The notes below the pieces were generated by a model. The model worked only from the letters and a program-made list of their open reading frames with translations. It was not told the DNA's origin and did not search any database. Shown here piece by piece: positions 1 to 9,912 of a stretch of 64,000 bases of DNA. How positions within the stretch are numbered: the stretch's first letter is position 1; every line of letters starts with the position of its first letter. The stretch lies in assembly GCA_032622095.1 (NCBI GenBank), contig CP136062.1:51911349-51975348 (forward strand). The letters are read 5' to 3'. The stretch is from Siphonodentalium dalli (lineage: Eukaryota > Mollusca > Scaphopoda > Gadilida > Siphonodentaliidae). Position numbers and translations under genes: made by a program.

Positions 1-92
1 TAAATTATCTTGAGTCTGTCTCAATAAAACCATACAAATATGGATATCATTGGAACCGGCTCCTTGACCACATTGTGATAGTTACAGTTATG
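1..92. other. Unassigned non-coding sequence
   Basis: AT-rich sequence with no recognisable gene or repeat. It is the left flank of the foldback element that starts at 93. Confidence 0.5.
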
Positions 93-321
93 CCCTGTGC
101 CAATGCATTCTCTTATATATGCGAGTCGACCATAGGTCGCCTCGCATATATAAGAGAATGCATTGGCCTAAAAAAAATCTTTTTTTAACACTTTTTACCA
201 TTTTTTCTTACATTCTTTCACAATTTTAGAATTTTTAATGTGTTAAGCCAATGCATTCTCTTATATATGCGAGGCGACCTATGGTCGACTCGCATATATA
301 AGAGAATGCATTGGCACAGGG
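93..321. mobile_element. Foldback element with palindromic terminal inverted repeats
   Basis: Positions 93-166 and 248-321 are reverse complements over all 74 bases (74/74 by eye). Each arm is also a palindrome: 26-base stems at 100-125/141-166 and 248-273/289-314 around a near-palindromic 15-base centre. The ~80-bp spacer is AT-rich and non-coding. The outer ends begin CCCTGTGCC. No clear target-site duplication is visible (left flank TTATG, right flank CCCTT). The structure fits a foldback or MITE-type non-autonomous DNA element. An origin as a simple inverted duplication cannot be excluded. Confidence 0.8.
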
Positions 322-833
322 CCCTTCTGTTGGGTAAAGGGTTAAGTTTTGTTCACCAATTACGGTGGTAAGGCTGGGAGCTCAATTCCTTTGCCCTCAC
401 TGCAGTGCATAAGTTTAACTGCTGAAAAAATCAATGCAATCAATTTTATCATGTTTCACAAAATTATTTTATATATTTATTTCAAGTAAAATTTTACATG
501 TTAATTTGTTCCTTTGAGAATCCGTCTAAACCCATACTGTTGTTGCTGGTGATATTCATGACTGAGTTTTAAACATATTGGAACAGAAATGTGAAAGCCT
601 ATTGCCTACCTAGCTAACACACGTGGACTGCAATTACATGTATATTACAGGTGAGTTTGTCATCACAACCCGTTTTTTCTATGAATCAAACGTCAAAGTC
701 AAACCGAGCATATTTTAATTTATAATTAGACATTTTCAATAGCACTAATTAGCACATCTAGATTCAAATGGGTGGTATAGCATGGTGTTATTTGTTCTTC
801 TGGGTGATTGAGAATGTGTAAGTTTAGTCAATA
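322..833. other. Unassigned non-coding sequence
   Basis: About 510 bp of AT-rich sequence. No convincing reading frame, RNA gene or repeat was recognised. It is the last stretch before the Helitron chain. Confidence 0.5.
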
Positions 834-1409
834 TCTATCTCATATATATTTTGAAGACCTCTGTCTGTTTGTTTGTCTGTCTGTCTGTATGTTTGTCTGT
901 ATGTTTGTCATTAATACAAATCTACGATTCTCGACCGATCGGGACGAAACTTGGTACGTGTGTGTAGTTTGATCAGGCGGTGGACGGTGTCATATTGGCG
1001 AGCCTGTGCGACGCCCGTGCAGCGCATGCGCAGACGAGATCTCGGAAACGGATGGAGCTATCGACTTGAAATTTGGTATGTGAATGTATCTTGCCCCGGA
1101 TACAAATTTTATCGGGTCGCCGATCTCGTGCGACGCCAGCTTCGCGCATGCGCAGACGAGATCTCGGAAACGGGTGGAGCTATCGACTTGAAATTTGGTA
1201 TGTGAATGTATCTTGCCCCGGACACGAATTTTATCGGGTCGCCGAGCCCGTGCGATGCCAGCTTCGCGCATGTGCAGACGAGATCTCGGAAACGGGTGGA
1301 GCTATCGACTTGAAATTTGCTATGTGAATGTATCTTGCCCCGGATACGAATTTTATCGGTTGAAATTTGGTTTTTGAATAGCCCGGACAACGTCGGGCTC
1401 ATCGGCTAG
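834..1409 (+). mobile_element. Helitron-like non-autonomous element H1 (DINE/pearl type)
   Basis: It starts with TC followed by an AT-rich TATATATTTTGAAGAC head. A TCTG/TTTG microsatellite follows (about 859-910), then a tandem core of about three copies with a 122-bp period (roughly 990-1365). It ends in a GC hairpin at 1381-1398 (GCCCGGAC..GTCGGGC) and the terminal CTAG at 1406-1409. This order is the known plan of Helentron-associated elements such as DINE-1 and bivalve pearl. No Rep/helicase is encoded, so it depends on a helper. Apparent short reading frames in the core are by-products of the 122-bp repeat. The next element begins at the following base. Confidence 0.75.
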
Positions 1410-2563
1410 TCTATACTATATATTTTGAGACTTCGTATATATGTGTGTGTGTGTGTACTTCATAGAATCCAAAACGCGTGTACAGATTGAGATCAAATTT
1501 CGTATGTAAGTGTAAAATCCCACCGACACCGCCGTAATCGTGTTTTCGAGAAGCTCTGAGCACCCTTTATCCACTCCCAGTCATCGAAATCAGCTCAAAC
1601 GGCACGGCCGGGGTTAATAACGTCATTATATATATATATGAAGTCAGAGTCTCCAAAGTTATACCGGAACAAACACGTGTTTACGTCGTCTTGGGGGTCC
1701 ACGATGGGAGTCTGACTTCAATGCAATGTTATCGCTCGAAACACGTGTTTACTTCGTGTTGAGGTTCACGGTGGGAGTCTGACAATTGTTATCGCTCGAA
1801 ATAGTACATTAGGACGGGAACGGCTGGACAGATTGAGCTCAAACTTCCTATCTAAAGGTAAAATACCACGTACGATGTCGTCCACGCGTTTTCCAGAAGC
1901 TCCGAGCACCCGTACTCCACTCCCAGTCATAAAAATCAGATCAAACGGCACGGCCGGGGTTAATAACGTCATTATATATATATATACGAAGTCAACGTTA
2001 TTAGCATCTGCATTGAGTGCATTTCCTAGAACGCAACACGTGTTTTACGTCGTCTTGAGGTTCACGATGGGAGTCATTTCAATGCAATGTTATCGCTCGA
2101 AACACGTGTTTACTTCGTGTTGAGGTTCACGATGGGAGTCTGACATTTCAATGCAATGTTATCGCTCGAAATATTATGCAGAAAGGCAGATCTCGGAAAC
2201 GGGTGGAGCTATCGACCTGAAATTTGCTATGTGAATGTATCTTGCACCGGGTACAAATTTTATCGGGTCACCGAGTCCATGCGACGCCCGTGCAGCGCAT
2301 GCGCAGACGAGATCTCGGAAACGGGTGGAGCTATCGACTTGGAATTTGCTATGTGAATGTATCTTGCGCCGGGTACAAATTTTATCGGGTCGCCGAGTCC
2401 GTGCGACGCCAGCTTCGCGCATGCGCAGACCAGATCTCGGAAACGGGTGGAGCTACCGGGTACAAATTTTTCTTATTGAAACGCGTGGAGCTAAAAATTA
2501 AAAACAAATATTAAAAAAATGTCATGTTTCGGACAAGCCGCCGGTGGCGGGCTAACCTGCTAG
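1410..2563 (+). mobile_element. Helitron-like element H2
   Basis: It abuts H1 with no gap (CTAG then TCTATACTATATATTTTG). The GT microsatellite lies at about 1440-1455. The middle holds repeated short segments, including a motif ending TGCAATGTTATCGCTCGAAA and copies of the 122-bp core near 2190-2450. The 3' hairpin is CCGCCGGTGGCGG at 2539-2551, with CTAG at 2560-2563. It is nearly identical to H4 (3259-4443), so these two are recent copies. Non-autonomous, with no coding capacity. Confidence 0.75.
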
Positions 2564-3258
2564 TACTATATATTTTGAGACTTCCGTATATATATATGTG
2601 TGTGTGTGTGTACTTCATAGAATCGGAAACACGTTGACGGATCGAGCTCAAATTTCGTATATAAGTGTAAAATCCCACGGACACCGCCGTGGTCGCGTTT
2701 TGGAGAAGCTCAGAGCACCGTTTTTATGCAGAGAGATTTCACGACATTAGGACGGGTACGGCAGACTCGAAATATTATGCAGAGAGATTTCCCGACGGGA
2801 AGCGTTTGTTTTCAATTCAATGCAATGTTATCGTAGAGAGATTTCACGACGGGAAGTGTTTGTTTTCAATTCAATGCAATGTTATCGCTCGAAATATTAT
2901 GCAGAGAGATTTCACGACATTAGGACGGGTACGGGCAGGTTAAAAAAAAAATAAAAACAAAGAATGCGTTGTCTGTCGTTCCTAGGAAGGGGGGATTTCA
3001 TCGGGTAAATTTTTCCGTCAGAAAAAAATAATTTAATTAAAACAATTTAAAATTAACAAAAATAAAAAAATAAAAAACAATTAAATTATAAAAAAGAAAA
3101 AAATTTAATAAATATTTAAAAATTCAGAAAAAGAATATATAACATTTAAAAAACATTACATTAATATTAAAAAATAAAAACAAAAAAAATAAAAACAAAA
3201 TAATTTTAAAAATGTCATGTTTCTGACCAACCACACCAGTGGCGGGCTAACCTGCTAG
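2564..3258 (+). mobile_element. Helitron-like element H3
   Basis: It starts directly after H2's CTAG with TACTATATATTTTGAGAC and a GT microsatellite near 2600. A ~60-bp motif containing AGAGAGATTTCACGAC is repeated about four times at 2725-2925, followed by a long A-rich region (2941-3215). It ends with a degenerate hairpin at about 3232-3246 and CTAG at 3255-3258. Related on the opposite strand to H8 (10481-11723), which shares the AGAGAGATTTC repeats and the A-rich part. Confidence 0.7.
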
Positions 3259-4443
3259 TCTATACTATATATTTTGAGACTTCGTATATATGTGTGTGTG
3301 TGTGTACTTCATAGAATCCAAAACGCGTGTACAGATTGAGATCAAATTTCGTATGTAAGTGTAAAATCCCACCGACACCGCCGTAATCGTGTTTTCGAGA
3401 AGCTCTGAGCACCCTTTATCCACTCCCAGTCATCGAAATCAGCTCAAACGGCACGGCCGGGGTTAATAACGTCATTATATATATATATGAAGTCAGAGTC
3501 TCCAAAGTTATACCGGAACAAACACGTGTTTACGTCGTCTTGGGGGTCCACGATGGGAGTCTGACTTCAATGCAATGTTATCGCTCGAAACACGTGTTTA
3601 CTTCGTGTTGAGGTTCACGATGGGAGTCTGACAATTGTTATCGCTCGATATAGTACATTAGGACGGGAACGGCTGGACAGATTGAGCTCAAACTTCCTAT
3701 CTAAAGGTAAAATACCACGTACGATGTCGTCCACCGCGTTTTCCAGAAGCTCCGAGCACCCGTACTCCACTCCCAGTCATAAAAATCAGCTCAAACGGCA
3801 CGGCCGGGGTTAATAACGTCATTATATATATATATACGAAGTCAACGTTATTAGCATCTGCATTGAGTGCATTTCCTAGAACGCAACACGTGTTTTACGT
3901 CGTCTTGAGGTTCACGATGGGAGTCATTTCAATGCAATGTTATCGCTCGAAACACGTGTTTACTTCGTGTTGAGGTTCACGATGGGAGTCTGACATTTCA
4001 ATGCAATGTTATCGCTCGAAATATTATGCAGAAAGGCAGATCTCGGAAACGGGTGGAGCTATCGACCTGAAATTTGCTATGTGAATGTATCTTGCACCGG
4101 GTACAAATTTTATCGGGTCGCCGAGCCCATGCGACGCCCGTGCAGCGCATGCGCAGACGAGATCTCGGAAACGGGTGGAGCTATCGACTTGAAATTTGCT
4201 ATGTGAATGTATCTTGGGCCGGGTACAAATTTGATCGGGTCGCCGAGCCCGTGCGACGCCAGCTTCGCGCATGCGCTGACCAGATCTCGGAAACGGGTGG
4301 AGCTACCGGGTACAATTTTTTCTTATTGAAACGCGTGGAGCTAAAAATAAAAAAAAAATATAAACAAATGTCACAATTAACTCATTGAAAAACAAAAAAT
4401 GTCATGTTTCGGACAAGCCGCCGGTGGCGGGCTACCCTGCTAG
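3259..4443 (+). mobile_element. Helitron-like element H4 (near-copy of H2)
   Basis: It follows H3 without a gap and has the same TCTATACTATATATTTTG head, GT microsatellite, core, CCGCCGGTGGCGG hairpin and CTAG end (4440-4443) as H2. The visible differences are scattered substitutions and about 31 extra bases near 4360-4400. H2-H3-H4 could have arisen by duplicate insertion or by a 1.85-kb tandem duplication. Confidence 0.75.
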
Positions 4444-5308
4444 TCTATTTTATATTTTGGAAGATCTGTGTGTGTGAGGGTGTGTGTGGGAGGGTGTGTG
4501 TGTGATCGCGATGAACTCAAAACGGCCGAGCCGATTTCGATGAAACTTGGTATGTGGGGTTATTTTCGGCCGGGGACTGACACAGGCATATTAATTTGTC
4601 CGTGCGACGCCCGGATATCACGGGATTTCGATGGAACTTGGTATGTGGGGGTACCTTCGGCCGGGGAGTGGCATAGGCCTATTAATTTGCCCGTGCGACG
4701 TGACCTTGACATCGGGTCATTTCAAGGTCAAACGCCCGAATATCACGGGATTTCGATGAAATTTGGTATGTGGGGGTACTTTCGGCCGTGGAGTGGCATA
4801 GACCTATTAATTTGCCCGTGCGACGTGACTTTGACCTTGAAATCGGGTCATTTCAAGGTCAAACGCCCGAATATCACGGGATTTCGATGAAAATTAGTGT
4901 CTAGGGATACTTTCATATGGGGAGTCTCATAAGCCTATTCATTTGCCTGTGCGACGTGACCTTGAAATCTGGTCAATTCAAGGTCAAATCGCAAATTTTG
5001 ATGGGATTGCCACGAAATTTGATACGTAGGGTTACTTTTGTCCACTGAGTGTTTTGGACGGGTCAAATAGTGACCCCGACCTGACCTTGACCTTCAAAAT
5101 GATCAATTCGAGGTCAAATCGGGTAAAACCGGATGGATTTCGATGGGTACTTTTGTCGGGTACTTTTGTCCGAGCAGTGTTTTGGACGGGTCAAATCGTG
5201 ACCCCCACCTGACCTTGACCTTCAAAATGGACAATTCAATGTCAAATTGCGCAATTCGCCGAAAAGCAGAGGGGAAACAGCCCGGACGAAGTCGGGTCCA
5301 CCTGCTAG
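4444..5308 (+). mobile_element. Helitron-like element H5 with TCAAGGTCA-rich core
   Basis: Fifth member of the chain: TCTATTTTATATTTTGG head, GT-rich tract at 4465-4503, and a core of ~125-bp repeats (landmark ATATCACGGGATTTCGATG near 4614, 4738 and 4869). A second repeat type follows at about 5000-5240, then a hairpin (CCCGGACGAAGTCGGG, 5281-5296) and CTAG at 5305-5308. The core holds eight perfect TCAAGGTCA motifs counting both strands, the sequence bound by Ftz-F1/SF-1 and ERR nuclear receptors. The distal part, from about 5168, is where the large duplicated block Y begins. Confidence 0.75.
4701..5218. promoter_or_regulatory. Cluster of eight TCAAGGTCA nuclear-receptor-type sites
   Basis: Perfect TCAAGGTCA occurs at 4722-4730, 4853-4861 and 4978-4986. 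Its complement TGACCTTGA occurs at 4701-4709, 4832-4840, 4957-4965, 5082-5090 and 5210-5218. This nonamer is the extended half-site known for Ftz-F1/SF-1 and ERR. The sites exist in the sequence. Binding and function are inference, and they may simply be part of the Helitron core repeat. Confidence 0.4.
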
Positions 5309-6154
5309 TATATATATATATTCTCCCAAACCAGATTTCCTTCCGAATGTTTCACATGCATCGTGAACCGCATGTCAGATACAGTAAACCCGGGCATTTT
5401 TTATTTGCACCGGTAATAGAAGACTGGTCTACCAGTGACCTTCCGGGTGGGTGACCTACTTTTGTTATTTATATCAAGCGCAGACAGTTAGATCGGAGAA
5501 TAAGTTTTAATGTATTTTGTACAAGAATAATCACTTTTAATATTTAGTACCAAGACAAAAAATAATAGAAATTGCATATTTATGTGTCAAATATATGGTC
5601 CAAGTTAAGACCACCGGTAATAGGGGACCCCAGTATATAAAATGAATATCAAGCAGTGTTAGATTTTAACGTGGTGTATCCTTGCCCTTGGACCTGGTTA
5701 ACTCCACTTGCAACGGAACTGCAGCCAATCATGTGTACGTAAAAATCGTACATATATCAATGTAGTCCACGATTTTGTCAGGCCCCGATTGTTCCACTTA
5801 TGATTCAGGGTTTCCGCCAGGCAGGCCTCGCAGATGATCTGTTTGATTCATACATGTACCAGAAGTCAGTAGCAATATGTCATAAAAAATCCGGCTGCAA
5901 CGGGAGTTCGAGGGGTTAAACAGAATACTGGTGAAAAAGCTGGTCAATTGAGCACAGTGTGTTACCGGTACAGCGTAACCCTTTGAAATCAAAGCGCCAA
6001 AACCACAACGTATAATGTTTGGTGTGCATTGAAATAGCGACGTTATATACAGCGTAATAAATGTCGCGGTAACACCAAAGAATGTCGGACTGCTGACTAC
6101 GGATATTATTTTGCACATGATTTCTGTGGTTGAAACTACTAGTACTCACACTCG
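5309..6154. other. Unassigned non-coding sequence in block Y
   Basis: It starts with a short TA run after H5. I see no gene: reading frames of about 100 codons are poor in any recognisable motif and are repeated only because the whole block is duplicated. A short phrase, CACCGGTAATAG, recurs at about 5408 and 5611 but explains nothing on its own. Confidence 0.5.
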
Positions 6155-6383
6155 GAGATCCCGTGCTATCGTACGATTACATAATTTGATAAAAGAATGC
6201 CGAATTGCTGAGTTAGGCAAAGTAGGCATCAACATATGTCAACAGGCGGTTATCCTACCAAAGGAGGAGGAGGTAGATACCTCCTTTGGTAGGATAACTG
6301 CCTGTTGGTGTATGTTGATCCCTACTCTGCCTAACTCAGCAATTCGTCATTCTAGATACCTCCGAGATCCCGTGCTATCGTAC
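6155..6383. mobile_element. Palindromic element bounded by 20-bp direct repeats
   Basis: GAGATCCCGTGCTATCGTAC occurs at 6155-6174 and again at 6364-6383, a perfect 20-bp direct repeat. Between them is a long hairpin: arm 6201-6269 pairs with 6278-6346 with only a handful of mismatches, around a loop of about 8 bases. It could be a MITE with an unusually long duplication, or an inverted duplication. A microRNA-type precursor is unlikely because the stem is too long and perfect. No coding capacity. Confidence 0.65.
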
Positions 6384-6703
6384 TATTATAATACGGAACC
6401 TGTCCCAAATCAGTCTTTATAGCGGGAATTCATAGTGACAACACCATTCATTTGACCCATATCGAGAGGTGGATATTACATGCATGGAGGATAAACACAA
6501 AAACATACCCCCCCCAACATGAAAATAAAGTCAAAGTACGGTCAATAATAGTTTCGTTGTCCCGCCTGGGGTCCCCAAACACAAACAACGGCGCACATGT
6601 TCCCATTTCGGGAATCTTATTGTAAGTTGTGTAAGTTATAAATTGCACTGTAACTTGTAGCTTGATATAGTCTTCAATCAGACGGCAGTCTTACATAGTC
6701 TTC
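6384..6703. other. Unassigned non-coding sequence with a local duplication
   Basis: No gene is seen. Near the right end the phrase TCTTCAATCAGAC occurs twice (6671-6683 and 6699-6711), the second copy touching the hAT element that follows. Confidence 0.5.
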
Positions 6704-6711
6704 AATCAGAC

Positions 6712-7814
6712 TAGGGTCCTGCGAATTGGAGATTTTGATCGAATCGAATATCGAATCGAATTAACGAAATCGAATCGAATATCGAATCGAATCATACCCA
6801 TGTGTTGCATTCTCAATTAGACATGTTTTTTCAGCGATTTGTGATACGTTTTATGAACTACATGCATGAAGTTCCATCATAACTTACATGGCGATGAACC
6901 GTCGTTTGCGATACTATTAACTTCAATTGACAATTGTCGAGTAAAAGAACAGATAAAAAACGTCCATGCGGCCGTCACGACGATTAATATATAACCACTA
7001 AATGGTTCATTCGGAACTAAAATCACGCGAAATTTGTACAATTTGCATGTACATTCAAAATTGCAAATCGGCATTCGGAAACACCCGTTGTTGTAAACTT
7101 AAAGATGCAACAACAGTCGCATGGTAGCCTGTTTATGTAGTGCTGGATGCTTCTTGGACAGACGATTCCATAGATGGGTGGTTGTCCCAGATGCTTGCGA
7201 TTTATACACCATGTTGCATTCATCACAAGTTTAAGTCCCTGCACTGCCTGCAGCTTTGTCATGTTTAAAATAAACATGAATAACGGACCACATTTTGTCA
7301 AGTGTCAAAGAACGTTCCGAAACTGCATGAGTCAGTAAAGAAAAACACCGCCAAAATGCACTTTTTGACGCCGGGAACATTTGTCTACATTCTCAGCGAT
7401 ATTAGATGACGCGGAATCTGAGACTGATAGATAGCGGGTAACACTAGCGGTTGCTCAGTCTCATAGCTATTATAATTTACGCGCGTCGTCGGTCCGTCGG
7501 CGATCTCCGAGCTTTTGGCTACCATGTTCAAAGCTAGAATTCAGACGTATTTAGTCGTCCTATAGTGGCTAATTGTTGGCTATACTTATATTTAATATCA
7601 TGCGAACATTCGAAGAATTGTAAGGTGCATATATATAATTTTCTGGAATTAAATGGCACAGAAACAGCTAAGATCGACATGTGTACATGTCCGTAAACAG
7701 CCTATACTTTTTCGCCAGTGTATATTCGAAATTTCGAGTTAGCAATTTCGACTCGAATTCGAATCGAATTTGACTTTCGAATCGAATCTCGAATCGAATA
7801 TTCGCAGGACCCTA
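6712..7814 (-). mobile_element. hAT-type DNA transposon remnant with 8-bp target duplication
   Basis: The ends are inverted repeats beginning TAGGGTCCTGCGAAT (left) and TAGGGTCCTGCGAATAT (right, reverse complement). They are followed by runs of ATCGAATCGA-type subterminal repeats (6736-6801 and 7722-7802). The flanks are an exact 8-bp duplication, AATCAGAC, at 6704-6711 and 7815-7822, the size expected for the hAT superfamily. Inside, the - strand still encodes a BED zinc finger, the usual N-terminal DNA-binding domain of hAT transposases. At 1.1 kb there is no room for the catalytic and dimerisation regions, so this is an internally deleted, non-autonomous copy. Confidence 0.85.
7099..7299 (-). 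pseudogene. hAT transposase fragment: BED-type zinc finger, broken by a stop
   Basis: One - strand frame of 67 codons reads as a BED finger: an aromatic-rich start (MWSVIHVYF), then a Cys-x2-Cys pair (CDEC), and finally TTTHLWNRLSKKHP with the spaced histidines. BED fingers bind DNA in hAT transposases and ZBED host genes. A TAA at 7231-7233 interrupts the frame just before the Cys pair and another TAA ends it at 7099-7101. There is no downstream catalytic domain. Because it lies inside an element with hAT ends and an 8-bp duplication, it is a transposase relic rather than a host ZBED gene. Confidence 0.8.
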
Positions 7815-7822
7815 AATCAGAC

Positions 7823-8091
7823 GGCAGTCTTACGTGCGTAATTACATGATTAATTATCTGGATACCATCAACAGAATTAATGCACCCACGGAAAATGATC
7901 GACTTGCGTAATATACGTAGCTTTGGATTGTTTTGTGGGACACTCAGGTGCAAGGAAATGGCTACTTTTCAGTGTCAATTAACAAATTTTCGCCCGACGG
8001 GACGAACCATGTGTTTCCCCAATACGGACTCATTAATTTCCCCTTGGCGGAAACCCTGTATGATTGAATTGTGGTCATCTAACTAAGACGG
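7823..8091. other. Unassigned non-coding sequence in block Y
   Basis: Separates the hAT remnant from the SINE-like sequence. No motif was recognised. Confidence 0.45.
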
Positions 8092-8985
8092 AAGTCGGTA
8101 GCCGAGAGGTAGCGTAGGCCTACTGGTCTCTCGTGCTAGCGGACCTGGGATCACAACCTGGTCAGGACTCAAGGGTATTCTGACAAAAATCAGAACTCGG
8201 TCAGATACCAAGTTTAACAGGTCAGGGAGAACCCAAAATCGATGCACTAAACCTCGATTTGTGTAAACAACCTCGATCGAGGTTCTTCGAGAACATGTGA
8301 CCACTGTGATATAGTGTGTGCATAGTATTTTATCTTACACCTATGGCAGTATGGGAGGCCAAATTCACATTTAATAATTAATGTGCTTGATTGCACCCAA
8401 GCACAATTAATTATTAAATGTGAATTTGGCCTCCCATAGGTCACATTAGGTGTAAGATGATCGAAACACTGAAATATTCCACACTACCGTAGCCTATATT
8501 ATATCACTTACACTACATTACTTCCATTAGAATCATATGTTGCTACTGCTACACATATCTGGTTTAGAGTGTTTCCCCTTATATCATGGGTGTATGTTTT
8601 GACCAGTGGCCACATGGTCTCTAAGTCTAAGAACCTCGATCGAGGTTTTTAACACAAATCGAGGTTTAGTACATCGAATTTGGGTTCTCCCTGACCTGTT
8701 TAAGTTAGTCAGGCTGAAAAGTCTCATTCGAGTTCACTGAATAAAGATCCGAATGCAAATGCCGACTTTCCCCCATTACAACACTTGTCCAGGTATGTTG
8801 TCAGGCACGGACATTAAATAATGGCTGACCCGTGTACACACCTCAGTCAGTCAGTGTGTGCACGTTAAAGAACGCTAGGGTCACCAAGTTACTCGGCCGT
8901 GGTAGCACTGGACCAGTGCGTCTACAACCAGAATTGGTTCCTGCACTGTAATATCTACAGATACAGATACAGATACAGAAGACCA
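8092..8985 (+). mobile_element. tRNA-derived SINE-like element, split by a MITE
   Basis: At 8092-8165 the sequence resembles a tRNA: a box-A-like TAGCCGAGAGGT and, about 45 bp later, a box-B-like GGGATCACAACC within a GACC..GGTC arm. It does not fold as an intact tRNA and the box B is imperfect, so a SINE head fits better than a tRNA gene. The body stops at TTTAA (8213-8217), resumes at 8704 and runs to a simple tail of CAGATA repeats at about 8956-8979. Removing the MITE gives an element of roughly 400 bp, a normal SINE length. Family assignment is uncertain. Confidence 0.5.
8218..8698. mobile_element. TTTAA-flanked MITE with nested hairpin
   Basis: Terminal inverted repeats of ~70 bp (8218-8288 and 8629-8698) begin CAGGTCAGGGAGAACCC and include AACCTCGATCGAGGTT, itself a palindrome. 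Both sides are flanked by TTTAA (8213-8217, 8699-8703), consistent with insertion at a TTAA-type site. Inside lies a second large hairpin: 8332-8390 pairs with 8402-8459 around a short loop. This is either a second element inserted in the first or part of the MITE. It interrupts the SINE-like sequence and has no coding capacity. Confidence 0.8.
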
Positions 8986-9507
8986 AGAACTTGAAGAAGT
9001 TAGAAATGGAAGTAAATCTCAATCTCAATGATGAATGAAAGTCGACCAGTTGCCAAATTCCCAAATCTTTGCAATGTAATTTGTAGTAAACATTGTTTTT
9101 TGATAGATTTCGTGTTTCATTGACGGATTTGAATAAATAGTCTTGAATTTTAATAATCTATTCTGATTCCAGTCCAATGCTTACTTCGGCAGTTAAATAA
9201 GGAAGACGAAAGAGGACGAAGCGTCCTGAAAAGTCTTGACGCCATCGTTGCTCGTCCGCTCGTCTTTTACCGGTTCCCAATTCAAGTAATTGAATAAAAC
9301 ACAGAACGCACTTGCGGCACAGACCGATATCTGGAACAGTTAACAGATATGGCTCATTCATAATTAGACCTACGTAAATTTCCATTCTTGCCTTTCTGTT
9401 AACCAATAACTGTTACTAGTATGCAATACAAGAGCCCATTTATAACACCGTTATAATGATTAAAGACCAACTTAATTTTTGAATGACAGATCACATTATA
9501 TATAATA
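8986..9507. other. Unassigned non-coding sequence in block Y
   Basis: About 520 bp between the SINE tail and Helitron H6. No gene or repeat was recognised. Confidence 0.45.
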
Positions 9508-9891
9508 CTAGCCGATGAGCCCGACGTTGTCCGGGCTATTCAAAAACCAAATTTCAAGTCGATAGCTCTACCCGTTTCCGAGATCTGGTCTGCGCATGCG
9601 CGAAGCTGGCGTCGCACGGGCTCGGCCACCCGATAAAATTCGTATCCGGGGCAAGATACATTCACATAGCAAATTTCAAGTCGATAGCTTCACCCGTTTC
9701 CGAGATCTCGTCTGCGCATGCGCGAAGCGGGCGCCACACGGGCTCGCCAATACGACGTTGACGACTGCCTGCTCAAACTACACACACGTACCAAGTTTCG
9801 TCCCGATCGGTCGAGAATCGTAGATTTGTATAAATGACATACATACATACAGACAGACAGACAGACAGAGGTCTTCAAAATATATAGGAGA
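9508..9891 (-). mobile_element. Helitron-like element H6 (short, H1 family)
   Basis: Reading the - strand, it starts near 9891 with TCTCCTATATATTTTGAAGAC. It has a TCTG/TATG microsatellite (9837-9868), fewer than two copies of the same 122-bp core as H1, the hairpin GCCCGGACAACGTCGGGC (9519-9536) and CTAG at 9508-9511. It is a shortened member of the H1 family in the opposite orientation. Confidence 0.75.
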
Positions 9892-9912
9892 TATTCCACA
9901 TTATATATACCA

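Noticed and set aside
4468-4890. 140-codon frame in H5
   Set aside because: It reads through ~125-bp Helitron core repeats and starts in the GT microsatellite.
834-5308. Autonomous Helitron with Rep/helicase
   Set aside because: The elements are 0.6-1.2 kb and no HUH nuclease or helicase motif occurs in any frame.
5798-6118. ~100-codon frames present in both Y copies, as if conserved
   Set aside because: Presence in both copies follows from the recent duplication of the block. No family resemblance, and overlapping frames are equally long.
6201-6346. microRNA precursor
   Set aside because: The stem is ~69 bp and almost fully paired, with direct repeats at the sides. This fits a palindromic element better than a pre-miRNA.
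8092-8165. Functional tRNA gene
   Set aside because: The box B match is poor and no full cloverleaf or acceptor stem could be drawn. The SINE-like body and CAGATA tail explain it better.
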